The notes under the pieces were generated by a model. It did not search any database, had not been told where the DNA came from, and saw only the letters and a list, made by a program, of their open reading frames with translations. From assembly GCA_003024985.2 (NCBI GenBank), contig PXIH01S0013447.1: DNA of 11,652 nucleotides. The stretch is one strand, 5' to 3'. Positions 1-8,190 of the stretch are shown here, piece after piece. This DNA is from Euperipatoides rowelli. Taxonomy: Eukaryota > Onychophora > Udeonychophora > Euonychophora > Peripatopsidae. Positions within the stretch are counted from its first letter, which is position 1, and each line of letters opens with the position of its first letter. The position numbers were made by a program, and so were the translations under genes.

Positions 1-760
1 ATGTACAGTATATATGTCCCAAACCACCTTGTTAAATCCCACACCCAAGTGATGAAAAATGATAAATTTCTGAAAGTTAAATTGAATAAAATTACTTTTA
101 ATTACGTATGTTTACATCTTACTCAATGCAGTTGCACTTGCAGATTTGCTTTTTTTCAAAAACTAATTATTGAACTGTTGTTCATAGCAATTACTTGATA
201 CACAATAGAAATGATAAAAAAATCAACAATAACTGATTGACTAAAACAATAAATCTTTTTTATTTATTTTCATATGTAGAAATATTTTTCCTAAAACAGA
301 ATAAAATAAAGCACCAATAATAATAAATATAGCAAGTAATAATAGCTTTTGATATTCTTTATTGATCAATATTAAATTAAGGTAATACAGTGATTACGGA
401 TTACATCATCAATTGTTTAAACTAGACTGCTAAATTTGAGCTATGTATTACATTCTAGAATTGGCAAGTCTGCTTGCCGCTAATATACTTTATGCGAAGG
501 TTAATCTTTGTTTTATACTCGCCAGACATAACAAAATATTAGATTTGGAATTTTTTCGTGCGGAAATATTATGTGAACCAATTTTATTAACTATATTAAT
601 ATTTTTGCTTAATTATGTGTGGTGAAATGCGAGTATGCAAATAGAAACATTAATGTTGGTGCTATAGGTCTTCTTGTGAAACTTTACATTACTACTAAGT
701 AGCCTACTGTTGTTATTTATCTTTACAACAGGATAACATGAGTAAGCGTTATTAATGAGA

Positions 761-780
761 ATTATTATTATTATTATAAT
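761..780. repeat. ATT microsatellite
   Basis: Five consecutive ATT units followed by a slightly degraded ATAAT. This is a simple repeat with no implied function. Confidence 0.85.
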
Positions 781-1829
781 ATAATAAAACTAAAAAGAAA
801 AATAAATAATTTCATTTATTTGCACTTTTACAGATTTTCTGTACAATCGTAAAAGAGGCTATTTTTTCAAACGTATGGACAAATCGTAAATGTTGGCATG
901 TATGCTACTTATACTAGTTTTATATGTATTAAAAATTTACAAAGTAATGTGTATATTTTTTTAGACTATAACATTCGTGATTAGTAAGTTGATCTAGGGA
1001 TACTAATGAACGTACTGTGTAATTTAAGCAGGTTATTCTGCATAATTTTTTAATAGAAGTTAAATAAAAATACACAACTTTGATCATTTTCTCTTCTGCA
1101 TTTTTATGCATATGCAGAATGAGTTGAATCAGCTGGATATTTTTTTATTCTGCTTTTTTTTTCCATTTTAATGATTACTAAAGGGAAATTTAGCATTTTT
1201 ATTTGGCCAAAATAAAATTCAAATTCTAATTAGAAATGATGTTACAAAAACAATTGGCACATAAATAAAACTTAGAAGATAAGTAAAAAAAAAAGACTAG
1301 TCATAATATGAAGGCCAACTTACGTAACGAGGAGTCCATTAATTTTTTAGTAATAGCCTAATTTATTGATTATTATAGTGATATTTTGTTTAAAATACAA
1401 AATTCAAGATCAAATTACTAAGGAACAACTAATTTAACTTGGTCCTTAACATTATCAGATTGCAATGATTTAAAAAAAAAACTATAGTGATTGTCTGAAA
1501 CATAGAAGTATAAAAAGAACCTAACCTGTTACCCTGTGTTTTCACAATGGTGTATAAAATAACTAATGCATAGAATTATTATAACTCTGACTTTAATGTT
1601 GTCTTTTTTACACACATCTATGGATACAAAATTCAATATAGATAAAAGTTACTGTAATACTGTAAATAAATTTTAGCACATATTAAATAAGTAAACCGTA
1701 AACATGTTAACAATCAAATATCTGGGAAATACAACATAAGCTTATCAGTAGTCTTGGTCATCTTTTTAATCGGCAGATTTCTAACCTTTGTTCTTATATA
1801 TGATATATGCGATGATCTATGAATTGTAT

Positions 1830-1860
1830 CTTGTTTAAAACAAAGATGCCACCACATGTG
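1830..1860. promoter_or_regulatory. Paired SOX-like sites beside an E-box palindrome
   Basis: A near-palindrome at 1830-1845 (CTTGTTTAAAACAAAG) places two SOX-type cores (ACAAAG class) head to head. Seven bases on, 1853-1860 is the perfect palindrome CACATGTG, an E-box. The patch to about 1915 is less AT-rich than its surroundings and free of homopolymers. A regulatory role is inferred from motif density only; short motifs occur by chance. Confidence 0.2.
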
Positions 1861-3032
1861 TTCCATTCTTAGAGAGCGTAGTAACACCAGGCTGGTAACA
1901 AAACAATCAGGTTCCAAATACTTATGGCAAAAAATTGAATATTTGTAAATACGTATAGTTATTTTATTTAGAAAAAAAAAACTAAATATTTTGATAGGAC
2001 TAACCTTTATTTTTGGGGAAGTGAGAAAGTATTGTATACGCTAATGTTTTTTTTTCTTTAACTTATTTTGTTGTAAAAAAAATGTAGAATTCAGCTCTGC
2101 CATGTATACATTTTGTAGGCTGATATTTTAAAAATTAATTTGTAAATAACCCCATTATTAAAGTTTTCTTGTTGTTTTAATAGAATTTCTTTTTTAAGCA
2201 ATTGCATTTGAAAATCAATCATTAAAAAAAATAGCATTTCATTTCACCTTTAAAAACATTTTAGTTTATAATTTAGCTCGTAAAAATTCCCATTTTTTAG
2301 TAAAAAAAAAATTAAAGATAAATTTAATTTTCCAAAGTCTGACATTATTTGAAAAGGTGTAATAATGATGGTTGTGTACCAAAAAATATGAGTTTGTAAA
2401 AAAAAGAATGTGAGTATAATGAGGAAAAAATCTCTCACCACCATTAAAAAAAATCACCTTGTATTGGCTTTAAAAAAATCAATATTTTTTGGGGAGGGAG
2501 AGTGAAAAAATAAAAAAATTAAACAAATTTTATTTACTGTATTAAATTTTGAATTTACACTAAGTGAAGAGTTGATTTAGTTTTTAAATTCTAAAGGAAA
2601 ATGTAATAGGCTTATATAATTTAACTTTCCGACATTTAATAAAGTTTCTTTGATAACTATTTATAACTAGCTTGATCTGCACAGAGTATTTACATGCTAA
2701 TCTTATGAACTGTATCATAAATATTTTTATTTACATGATTTTCAAAGTCTTCATTTGCTGAAATAATAGTTAGAGTTCAATTATCTTAATCTTGTAGAAA
2801 CATGCAACAAATACATTTGAGAATAAAGCTTGATTGCTATCAGAGCAATAGTTTACTGATCTATAAAATTATTATTCATAATGATAACAAAATAAGTCAA
2901 AGCAACAAAGTATTATCCCTTTATCTCTAAAATTGACTAAAAAGGTAACCTAACATAAGGGAAAAATAACTAAAATAATTTACGGTAACCACATTTACAT
3001 ATGGCTCCACAAGTTTAGAATTATCGATGAAT

Positions 3033-3071
3033 CTTTTACACAGTTGACAACATAATAATATGTTGTAAAAG
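3033..3071. repeat. Inverted repeat with bulged stem
   Basis: CTTTTAC (3033-3039) pairs with GTAAAAG (3065-3071). AACATA (3049-3054) pairs with TATGTT (3059-3064) around an ATAA loop, leaving one bulge at 3040-3048. An alternative inner stem of 8 bp pairs 3047-3054 with 3059-3066. It may be a worn remnant of a small inverted-repeat transposon or chance. Confidence 0.5.
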
Positions 3072-3815
3072 TAAAGCCATATCATCAATTCATCCCAAAT
3101 TACATTTTATCAATAACTAAGAAATTAAATATTTCCAAGTAAATATTTTACAAACTAATGAATTGTCCATTATTAATTCTAAAATTGTCATTATACAACT
3201 AGATCGCTAAAAGGAACATTGTGGAACATTCATCATTTTAAATTTTTATAAATAAAAAGGTTTCATTTGTTAGGGAGTTATTCCTTATTTCACAACCATT
3301 TTGCACTCTTCTTTTTACACCAGTTATTTAAAAAAAAACTATACCGGTAATCATTTAATAAAGGTATATTATTTAGAAGGATCTTATTTTTATCCAATAT
3401 ATTTTTGCTATCTTTGTAAAAAAAAAAAACTATAAATTAAAAAAAATTATACTGAAAGCAGCTAATTTTAGCTATTACAACCATGATGGTTAAAAATATA
3501 CCGTAGTAGTTGTTGGACAATCTTGTAGATAATTGTTTTTGTTATTATGTAGTTTATAGTGTACTGTTAAAATGGAAAAAATATAACATAAACAATATTA
3601 TCCAACAATGTTTAATTAAAATGCGAGTTTTTTTTTTTTTAATGATTACATTTTTTTAAAAAAAATCAAGTGAAATGGAAATGGCTTAGTTTAATTATTT
3701 GCCCTTTTCTTCCAAAATAGCAATCTACAAGTAAGTTAACATTGTAAACTAGTAATATAGGGTAGCAAAAGAATAAAATAAAAACTATAATCTGTAGTTA
3801 ATGGTATTATTTCAG

Positions 3816-3839
3816 GGGCAGAAGTGATTACAAAACAGG
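3816..3839 (+). CDS. Candidate 24-nt microexon
   Basis: A good 3' splice site (TTATTTCAG, AG at 3814-3815) is followed 24 nt later by a near-consensus 5' splice site (CAGG|GTAAGA, GT at 3840-3841). The enclosed 24 nt are a multiple of three, so inclusion keeps frame. Two of three frames are open: one reads AEVITKQ, another RSDYKT with partial end codons; the third contains TGA. Microexons of this size exist in animal genes. It lies on the same strand as the coding candidate at 5358-5785 and could be an upstream exon of it, but the phase joined directly to 5373 does not match, so another exon would be needed. It may also be chance splice signals. Confidence 0.25.
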
Positions 3840-3939
3840 GTAAGATAAATATTTTTTCATAAACCCAACAATAATGTAAGCTTGTTTTGTTTGTTCGTGT
3901 CAGAAATAAAGCCGACCTCACAACCATAACCTATTCATG

Positions 3940-4115
3940 GTATTATGAGATATACAGTACACCCACCAAGTTATAATCAACACACTATAGTTGACACCCA
4001 GCCATGAAATCATTTGCAGGACAACACAACACCTTACTAGATCCACACTGTCCAACGTGTTCATCAATTGCCAAAATTGGGCCATATTTTGTGGCAAAAT
4101 AACACCACCTCCCTC
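3940..4115. other. GC-richer island of unknown origin
   Basis: This patch is clearly richer in G and C than its flanks and has few homopolymers. Open frames occur on both strands: 3991-4206 plus, and a minus-strand frame through the same DNA. Neither shows a family motif or good splice pair. It could be an eroded transposon copy, a noncoding exon or a small conserved element; no assignment is possible from sequence alone. Confidence 0.35.
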
Positions 4116-5357
4116 TACAATTTTTTTAAAAGCTCTTTTCTTATTCCTAAAATTTAAGGGAATGTCGAATTTTGGCTTTTTAGCTTTAATTTTGTTGAAT
4201 TTTTAGCTATTTTGTGTCGGATTGGCAAAAGTTAACCAAAAAAAAAAAAAAAAAAGATAATCAAATTTTTAATTTTGGTTTTTCATTTTTTTTAATTTTG
4301 GTGATTTTTAAAGATTGAACATCCATCTACTAGACATTTAAAACATTGATGTAAAATATTTATGAACCAAACTCCATACTAATTTAACCTCTTTTTTTTT
4401 TTTTTCATTGGCACTTTAATTCTGCTTTCTTGATTTTTCTTCCCTGTTCGCAGTCAGCTAATATAAAATTATACTATTGTAAGACTGAGCTACTGTATAT
4501 TAAACAATAATCATTTAAACTCTATTTGCAGTATAGGCTATTATAAATGTACTTTACATGTAAATACAGATTAAATAATGAGCAACAGGCTCCATGGTTG
4601 TAAAAATTAAACTCTTTATACTGTAATATGGTATGAAAATAAAAATTAATTACCATTTCATAGTCGTTTTTTTTTTAAAAAAATGCCTGATCAAAGTATG
4701 CATTACTTTTTTTTAACTGAGGAATAATAACTCTATTAACTTTAGACATATTTAAAATTTGATGCTTTAATTAAAGATTTATATGTAGGGAAGGGGGGGG
4801 GGGGGGCATAGTAGCATTACACAAATTTATTTATTTTCTCTTTTCTCATCAAAATTATATTTACAGTATATAAATGTGACATGATAATTAATAATGCCTG
4901 CCAATAATATTAATGATTACCGTACTAATTATAAACCTTCAAATCAATTAACATTTTAATTTGTTTTGCAGATCAGAAGTCAATGAGTCACAAAATAAAA
5001 TTAACAAATAAAATTAAAATTCAATACAATCTTGCATCATTCCATAAAATAATATACAATACATGCAGACACATACAATTAATTTAAAAAGTTAAACATT
5101 TTTATTTTTACAAACAAGAATTTTTTTTTTTAAAAAAAAGAAATAAGAAAATAATAATAGGCTAATAAAACAAATCTGAGCTATTATATAGGATCATTAG
5201 AAAAAATAAAAAAACTAATAGACATAAATGAATACTTACCTTTTCTGAAAAATATTCTAAAGTCAAAATGATACATAACACATTTAAAATACGAAAATAT
5301 TGTACATAGAAATAAAATAGATAACAATAAGTAATCCTTTTGCCATAACATAATTAA
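4116..5357. other. AT-rich noncoding stretch
   Basis: I see no convincing gene. The stretch holds A18 at 4238-4255, G14 at 4793-4806 and two T-run/A-run junctions. Isolated strong splice-like signals are present: plus-strand acceptors ending at 4453 (long pyrimidine tract, then GTTCGCAG) and at 4971 (TTTTGCAG), and a perfect minus-strand donor AAG|GTAAGT at 5242-5234. None bounds an open segment with coding character; the exon that would follow 4453 is a 25-nt AT-rich piece. Confidence 0.6.
4793..4806 (+). repeat. G14 homopolymer
   Basis: Fourteen consecutive G residues in otherwise AT-rich DNA. It is potentially able to form a quadruplex or triplex, and its length is likely to vary between alleles and assemblies. 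Confidence 0.9.
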
Positions 5358-5372
5358 ATTTTTTTGGATGAG

Positions 5373-5437
5373 ATAAACTGGGGCAGTGGTATCCAAACTC
5401 TTCATCTAGACATCCACAAGCAGAAACTTCTATTTCT
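5373..5437 (+). CDS. Candidate exon, RIH-like segment, first part
   Basis: This open segment reads INWGSGIQTLHLDIHKQKLL and two further residues, ending at a 5' splice site (TTTCT|GTAAGG, GT at 5438-5439) in phase 2. The acceptor is probably the AG of GGATGAG (5371-5372) after a T7 tract. The frame stays open to 5358, just after a TAA at 5355-5357, so a few more residues (IFLDE) may be coding. The intron that follows, 5438-5487, is only 50 nt but starts GT, ends in CTAG, and restores phase in the next segment. The pattern HK, four residues, then LFL (HKQKLLFL here) matches my recollection of the IP3-receptor RIH region. Overlapping frames on both strands are also open here, so the strand is inferred. 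Confidence 0.35.
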
Positions 5438-5487
5438 GTAAGGTTGAAGTGATTTTACATTTTGCATCTACTTTAATTTATATCTAG

Positions 5488-5785
5488 TTATGGTGTTATA
5501 AAGACTCCAGTTCTTCTACATCATATTCAGCTAAAAAAATCTGTATTGATATTTGGAAATGTAGTTCAAACCTTAATACAAATAATATCTACAGCTGTCA
5601 ATACAAAACGTCCACATTATATCATTTATTTAAAAATTTTGAATCGCTGCAAAGTTCACGGGACTTTTGAGTTGATGAATGGACAAAATAATGATTGCAT
5701 TAGTATAGAAATGGATTTCAATTCCAAACTTTGTATTAGTGTTATTAATACAATCTACAAAGTGTCAGCTGACACTCCTTACTGA
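5488..5785 (+). CDS. Candidate exon, divergent IP3R/RyR RIH-like region
   Basis: Joined to the previous segment after T5488, this exon reads YGVIKTPVLLHHIQLKKSVL, then FGNVVQTLIQII, and NTKRPHYIIYLKILNR, up to TGA at 5783-5785. Codons show an RNY (purine-first) bias, and the product is rich in amphipathic helix patterns. VVQ followed about 16 residues later by YI..L..I parallels the animal IP3 receptor segment with VVQ and then YIKFLQTI. IP3 receptors are endoplasmic-reticulum calcium-release channels; RIH domains are helical repeats in their cytoplasmic part. Identity is low, so this would be a divergent paralogue, a pseudogene fragment or coincidence. It may end at the TGA, with a possible poly(A) signal at 5812, or splice earlier, for example at 5759|GTGTCA, which is in phase 0. 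The rest of the channel is not in the window. Confidence 0.35.
5761..5776. repeat. Perfect 16-bp palindrome
   Basis: AGTGTCAGCTGACACT is self-complementary across all 16 bases. It lies at the 3' end of the candidate exon and contains the PvuII-type core CAGCTG, also an E-box, and two TGTCA/TGACA motifs of the TALE-homeodomain type. It could be a dimeric protein-binding site or chance. Confidence 0.7.
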
Positions 5786-5811
5786 GGAGAGAAAGAAGTG
5801 AAGAGACAAAA

Positions 5812-5817
5812 AATAAA
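5812..5817 (+). terminator. Possible poly(A) signal AATAAA
   Basis: AATAAA lies 27 nt after the TGA of the candidate exon at 5488-5785, a plausible distance for a very short 3' UTR. The hexamer is common by chance in DNA this AT-rich, so support is weak. Confidence 0.2.
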
Positions 5818-5836
5818 ATGTTGAATTCGCCAATTT

Positions 5837-5849
5837 GGGGGGGGGGGGG
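5837..5849 (+). repeat. G13 homopolymer
   Basis: Thirteen consecutive G residues immediately downstream of the candidate terminal exon and AATAAA. Like the G14 at 4793 it stands out against the AT-rich background. Confidence 0.9.
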
Positions 5850-6307
5850 TACTAGGCTGTGAAAAAAATACTGGCAATACTAAATTAAAAATAAATGTGT
5901 GCTTTCCTAATTACTTAATTAGCAATTTTATTGGAAATAAAACTTACAAACATCACATTAAAAATTATACCAGTTTCACGATATTTTAATAATATAAAAG
6001 GTCACTAACATCTTGACCTTGTGCAGTGGCTCAAAATTATTAATCCTCACTATAACTTACTATTTAGCCAAAAAACATCATCTGAAAGAACCTAGCCTGC
6101 TTTTCGTAAAACTTTTGCTATTATTGATATTTTTTAAAGCTGGCAGCTAGGCTGTACTGGACACTCAGGCACCAATGAACAAAAGGCCAAGCGTAGTGAA
6201 ATTGTATTTTTTTTTAAATAATTACAATAAAAAATAATAAGAATTGCTAAAAAATTGCCAATTTTCTTTATATAAATAAAAGATTTATTTAAACTAATTA
6301 TTTAATA
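5850..6307. other. AT-rich noncoding stretch
   Basis: I see no gene or clear repeat here. A short, less AT-rich patch at about 6010-6200 (it contains CTTGACCTTGTGCAGTGGCT) has no open frame with coding character. The Helitron end begins at 6308. Confidence 0.55.
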
Positions 6308-6853
6308 CTAGCGAATCAGCCCGTCCCACGGGCATCAAACATTTTTTTTTTGTTTAAGCCCGTTACACCAAAGATTTAATTTTTTTATCCAAGAGAAACC
6401 ACCACTTAAAGTTTCTAAAAATATAGTTCCTGCGCAAAATGTAGATGGCGTTGTTACTGGCTTCGGAAAACGATCATATTCCAATTAGGGATATACTGTA
6501 TATGACTGGGCCTTTTATAAATTTGTCATCTGGGCCCCAGAAATCATTGTGCCGACTCTGGATATTTCATTTTTTCACGTAGTTTGTTTTTAAATCAATT
6601 TTTTTGTGAATTGCAAATTAAAAATGTCATTAATTATGTGGAAAAAAATTCGAACATTTTATTAATTAAAGCAGGATCTTAACATAATTTAATCCAAAGT
6701 TAAGTGACAACATGCAGTAGAAATGAGAGATTTCTTTTAAAAATATAGATGACAATTGTTAATTATTTAAACCAGCAAAATAGCTTGCAATTAAGGGCCT
6801 ACAATTTATGGAACAATTAAATTAGTCTGTCCAGAGGTCTTTATATATATAGT
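6308..6853 (-). mobile_element. Non-autonomous Helitron, inverted, about 546 bp
   Basis: Read on the minus strand the element ends in a 6-bp hairpin GCCCGT-GGG-ACGGGC (plus 6319-6333), a 7-nt spacer and CTAG (6311-6308). This is the classic Helitron 3' terminus (hairpin, then CTRR). The next base is T, as expected for insertion between A and T. The matching 5' end is at plus 6853: ACTATATATATAAAG, one base from the TCTATATATATAAAG start typical of Helitron-like elements, and preceded by A. There are no terminal inverted repeats and no coding capacity for Rep/helicase, so it would move only with help. The 5' boundary is less certain because TC reads AC. Helitrons transpose by rolling-circle replication. 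Confidence 0.65.
6319..6333 (-). repeat. Helitron 3' terminal hairpin
   Basis: A perfect 6-bp GC-rich stem with a 3-nt loop, 7 nt from the terminal CTAG. In Helitrons this hairpin marks the end of rolling-circle transfer. Confidence 0.7.
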
Positions 6854-6930
6854 TAAGTATGAAGCTATTGATCTCAAAGATTTGGCTCATGCTGACTGTC
6901 AAAACAAGCCGAATCATCTTTTAGATTGCT

Positions 6931-6968
6931 AGCTTTTTTTAGGATTTTTTTTTTTTTAAAAAAAAGCT
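6931..6968. repeat. AGCT(T)n / (A)nGCT inverted repeat
   Basis: AGCTTTTTTT (6931-6940) is the inverse of AAAAAAAGCT (6959-6968) around a T-rich loop that ends in T13 at 6945-6957. It is probably a by-product of homopolymer tracts rather than a functional structure. Confidence 0.4.
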
Positions 6969-6994
6969 GTGTTGAAAGAACAAAAACAGTTAAA

Positions 6995-7160
6995 AAAGTA
7001 CCTCATATTTTAATCCATTCATTTTCAAGTTGATCTGCAGGTTTTAACTTATTTATGCAAATTCTGCCAACTGACATTACAAATTAAAGCCAAAGATGAG
7101 AACTGATCTGTTAACTAATTGCAATTCATTATTTTAAAACCTTTTATTTTATTATCAATA
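6995..7160. promoter_or_regulatory. Enhancer-like block 1
   Basis: This block is free of homopolymers for most of its length and has no coding frame. It carries a perfect octamer ATGCAAAT (7055-7062, POU-type), a GTTAAC/TAATTG homeodomain-type patch near 7110-7122, and ATCAATA (7154-7160, onecut/CUT type). The density and mixture of developmental-factor motifs resemble conserved noncoding elements of animal genomes. Function is inferred; conservation could not be tested. Confidence 0.3.
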
Positions 7161-7224
7161 AAGGTTCTAAAGATATGAAATACATAGGCTTGTCAAACAT
7201 AGCTTTTTTTTTTAACACGAGTCC

Positions 7225-7465
7225 TTTGCTGGTTTAAAATTAGTATTGTTTCTAAATGGGATTTTAACATGCTATGATTGCTGGAAATCCTATTAATTTA
7301 AGTCTGTACGGGCTTTGCAGCATGCTCAGTGTTATCAGCGAGTTCATATGACCTGTATGAAGATTGTTATTACAAAATCACATTGCCTTCAATGTTATTT
7401 TAAATGAAGCAGTCAGACAAAGCGGATTTCACATCTGCCGATCCATTCAAGAGGATATTGTTTAT
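7225..7465. promoter_or_regulatory. Enhancer-like block 2
   Basis: This is one of the longest stretches of base-balanced, repeat-free sequence in the window. Motifs include ATTGTT (7363-7368) and ACAAAG (7417-7422), both SOX-type, CATATG with an overlapping nuclear-receptor half-site TGACCT (7349-7354), and the proneural-type E-box CATCTG (7432-7437). Short frames are open on both strands, and a fair acceptor (GGGCTTTGCAG, ending 7320) exists, but no frame has a matching donor and protein-like run. A conserved noncoding element is therefore preferred over an exon. Confidence 0.4.
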
Positions 7466-7699
7466 AAAAAATTCAGTATTTAATAAATTATATAAGGCTT
7501 TCTTTTTTAATAAATCACATAATATGCTTGGTTTCATTTCCAATTTTTTTTTTATGAAACCAATTTTATAATTTAAAGTATGATGTTAATACTGAACCAT
7601 AATATATTTAAAAACAGCACATTTGTTAATCAATACGAGAATAATTTTAAAAAATACTTATTTTTTAAAATTTGTTTAATTTCTAATTTTTATTTTATT

Positions 7700-8060
7700 T
7701 TGAAAAGTCATCCAATACTTCTTGTGGTATCAAACTAGTGTTTGGCGGACATTTTTATTACATTGCTAAATTAGACGCTAAACATCTTATCATTGAAGTG
7801 AAATGCAGACCATGTATTTGGATATTAGTAATATTAGATTTCCAGATTTTCATCACTGGATGGTTTTAAAAGTCCTTCATTGAGGTTAATAAATATAATA
7901 AATAGTAGGGTATGATATAAATATGGTATTCAAATCACGATTTTCAATCAAAGGCCTGGAAGGAGATTGAGAATCAATGGTCACCTCTATCATTTTGATT
8001 TCCTAATTGCCATGGAAACTGTCAGTCATTTAAGCAGAGTGGATACATTTTATTTATAAA
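7700..8060. promoter_or_regulatory. Enhancer-like block 3 with X-box and TCF-like sites
   Basis: This block carries TGTGGT (7723-7728, RUNX-type) and ATCAAAGG (7947-7954, TCF/LEF-type). An ATTGCCATGGAAAC site (8006-8019) is one base from a symmetrical RFX X-box (GTTnCCATGGnAAC), and CTGTCA (8019-8024, TALE/Meis-type) overlaps its end. The stretch 7921-8045 is notably non-repetitive and unlike the simple AT-rich DNA either side. This fits a conserved developmental enhancer, but that is inference from motif density. Confidence 0.4.
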
Positions 8061-8190
8061 TTATTATTAATGTAATGTAAAATTATCAATTAAATTATCA
8101 CTAATCTATCCTTCTTTGTTATTTGAATATTATTATCTTTGAATTACGTATATGGGAATAAAAAGATACAAATATACTGTATATTTATAA

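Larger units (their letters stand above)
1..3815. other. AT-rich noncoding stretch (intron or intergenic)
   Basis: I see no gene in this stretch. The longest open frames are about 60-67 codons, rich in Ile, Leu, Phe, Lys and Asn, as expected by chance in AT-rich DNA. They lack paired splice signals or recognisable motifs. It holds many A and T runs, a short ATT repeat, a few small inverted repeats and one motif-dense patch near 1830-1915. It could be intron or intergenic DNA. Confidence 0.7.

Noticed and set aside
443-625. 60-codon plus-strand ORF, with a small GGCAAG/CTTGCC hairpin at 463-478
   Set aside because: The product is hydrophobic and Ile/Leu-rich as expected from AT-rich chance ORFs. 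The hairpin has only 6 bp and no context.
1714-1917. 67-codon minus-strand ORF
   Set aside because: It has no splice pair and no family motif. The composition island is better described by its regulatory-type motifs.
2250-2457. Two overlapping Phe/Lys-rich minus-strand ORFs
   Set aside because: They are low-complexity translations of A/T runs.
3736-3927. 63-codon minus-strand ORF
   Set aside because: It overlaps the better supported plus-strand microexon signals and has no motif or splice support of its own.
4454-4478. 25-nt microexon between a superb acceptor (4453) and GTAAGA donor
   Set aside because: The enclosed sequence is AT-rich, two of its three frames contain a stop, and the phase options with neighbouring candidates fail or need extra exons.
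5184-5405. 73-codon minus-strand ORF ending near a perfect GTAAGT donor
   Set aside because: It is Leu/Phe/Tyr-rich, preceded directly by a stop in frame, and has no acceptor of its own in that frame. The donor may be real, but the ORF is probably chance.
5340-5440. Minus-strand open segment reading IEVSACGCLDEEFGYHCPSL with an EGF-like cysteine pattern and a good acceptor
   Set aside because: No usable donor follows before the in-frame stop, and the same DNA on the plus strand gives a phase-matched exon pair. It is treated as the shadow of 5373-5437.
7300-7412. Block 2 read as an exon after the acceptor ending 7320
   Set aside because: Two plus frames stay open about equally long, and no donor closes either before a stop. 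Motif density favours noncoding function.
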